From positions 181,403 through 245,402 of the forward strand of contig NZ_CP115397.1 in the NCBI RefSeq assembly GCF_027625995.1: DNA of 64,000 nt, read 5' to 3'. The translations under genes and the position numbers were made by a program. The notes below the pieces were generated by a model that saw only the letters and a list, made by a program, of their open reading frames with translations, searched no databases and was not told the origin of the DNA. The stretch is from Hymenobacter yonginensis. Its GTDB lineage: Bacteria > Bacteroidota > Bacteroidia > Cytophagales > Hymenobacteraceae. Position 1 is the stretch's first letter. Every line of letters begins with the position of its first letter. Of the stretch, positions 62,946 through 64,000 are shown piece after piece.

Positions 62946-63077
62946 GAAAAAAAGCCTTGTCGGTGGCTCAACGAAAAACCCGCAAACGGGGCGTGCAGCA
63001 AGGCTTTTAAGGGGGTGCTTCGCACCTCGGGAGGGAGCCGGCGGCGCGTACGGCGCTGATTGTATGATCTCTCCGGG

Positions 63078-63165
63078 CATCTACGTGAAAAATGGCACTC
63101 CCCTCTTCGGGGTGCTTGGCGAAGGCCCGGGGCGGGTGGCCATTCATCTACGTGAAAAATGGCAC
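63078..63165. repeat. Two iterons in inverted orientation
   Basis: Exact reverse-complement iterons lie at 63078-63098 and 63145-63165, 230-300 bp from the main array and in opposite orientation. They may take part in Rep-mediated pairing (handcuffing) or control of copy number. The region 63166-63800 shows no convincing gene, only a 14-bp tandem duplication ggcccgaagttggc at 63481-63508. Confidence 0.8.
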
Positions 63166-63808
63166 TCCTATCCTACTGCGAGCGGGCTCCTCCCCTACCC
63201 GACCAACACCGGCGGGCTGTTCTGCGGCGGCATAGTCCGTTTCCCCGACTCAGAGCACCAACTCCGGCGTATGGCGCGCAGTTAGCTCAGCATGGCCGCT
63301 TAGGTAGCCGAGGGCATTACTGGTCGCACGTGGCTGCAACTCTACCCGCCACCCGGGCCGCTGCCCCGGTTGGCGCTGAGTGCCGGCCGGGCCGACCCGG
63401 GTCTCACCTCTACCCTACCGCAGCCAGTTCGGCGGGGATGCGGGGCCACTACGGCGGCCAGGCAGGCGCGCCGCACGGAAGGCCCGAAGTTGGCGGCCCG
63501 AAGTTGGCGGCCGGCCCTGTAGCCTAGTCAGGGCCGCCAACCGGCTGAAGCCGCCGGTGCAGATAAGAGTGCCGCTTGCTGAGGCAGGTTCTGCCTGTGG
63601 GCTTCCAGGGAACACTCCCGACGCTGGCTCCCGGGAGCCACCCAGAAAAAAGAGGCCACGGTTGCTGCGCCGCCGCCTCTATATGTCGGGTAGTATGGTC
63701 GGGCAGTATCATCATGTTACTCGTATTACTCGTGTTAGCTAGAATACAGGATGTGTATAAGTAACATCAGTAATATCATGTACTAATTAGCTCTGATAAC
63801 ATTGGTAA

Positions 63809-64000
63809 TACGTCGATTGCAATAACACTAATAACACTGGAAATATCAATAACTACAGTAATATCAGGTACAACGATAATACAGATAATACAGATAATAC
63901 AGATAATACAGATAATACAGATAATACAGATAATACAGATAATACAGATAATACAGATAATACAGATAATACAGATAATACAGATAATACAGATAATACA
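63809..64000 (+). repeat. Nine-bp tandem repeat tract (acagataat)n running off the window
   Basis: From 63881 to 64000 the unit acagataat repeats 13.3 times without mismatch; degenerate units (aataacact twice near 63821-63838, aatatcaataactacagtaa) precede it from about 63809. The tract is AT-rich in a GC-rich replicon. In one frame it would read Thr-Asp-Asn repeats and stay open, but no start codon is in reach. It may be a partition/iteron-like site or simply a minisatellite. Confidence 0.85.

Noticed and set aside
63809-64000. CRISPR array
   Set aside because: Units are 9 bp in direct succession with no spacers, so this is a minisatellite-like tract.

Overview
The window looks like part of a large, GC-rich replicon from a Bacteroidota bacterium of the Hymenobacter type. 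The support is protein-based: two giant proteins and one decayed protein end in type IX secretion (T9SS) sorting domains, there is a PID-CTERM mini-protein, LytTR and HisKA_2/HisKA_3 two-component systems, and DUF4468 and DUF4172-Fic proteins, and starts mostly lack strong Shine-Dalgarno sequences. A Rep_3-type initiator (61485-62525) next to an iteron array (62612-62848) and an AT-rich tract indicates a plasmid or megaplasmid. I infer the genus from protein flavour; no rRNA or tRNA was seen.

Layout. 1-11.4 kb is an accessory region: a truncated sensor kinase, a serine beta-lactamase-like hydrolase, a decayed serine recombinase, a Fic protein, a PorT-like outer membrane protein, a phage tape-measure remnant and several unknown small proteins, one broken by an in-frame TAG. 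11.8-19.5 kb holds a 1549-residue T9SS protein with two blocks of seven delta-60 repeats, then a LuxR-type regulator and its TPR histidine kinase. 20-25 kb carries an S41 peptidase, a TraB/DUF5694-like lipoprotein, a possible VbhA-like small protein and a thoroughly broken TIG-repeat T9SS gene with a 33-bp fold-back.

25.2-38.4 kb is the most interesting block: a LytTR response regulator overlapping its kinase gene, a divergent 1261-residue protein with a central amphipathic/hydrophobic core and a bulb-lectin-like domain, a phage-tail-collar protein, a 1742-residue T9SS adhesin-like protein and a PID-CTERM mini-protein. Direct repeats with 21-bp period, as expected for LytTR operators, lie upstream of both the lectin gene and the tail-collar gene, so I infer a small regulon.

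38.4-47.1 kb has a TetR regulator divergent from a prohibitin-like SPFH protein, an outer membrane protein, a pair of tandem paralogous secreted proteins, a CPA1 antiporter, a DUF2254 protein and a frameshifted MscS channel. 47.3-55.9 kb is a tripartite RND efflux system with a linked OmpR/HAMP-kinase pair, all on the minus strand. 56-60.7 kb has an FAD amine oxidase, two truncated genes joined head to head (ssuD-like and bshB1-like), a MocR-type regulator and a DJ-1/PfpI protein. 61.5-63.2 kb is the replication module, and the window ends inside a 9-bp tandem repeat (63881-64000).
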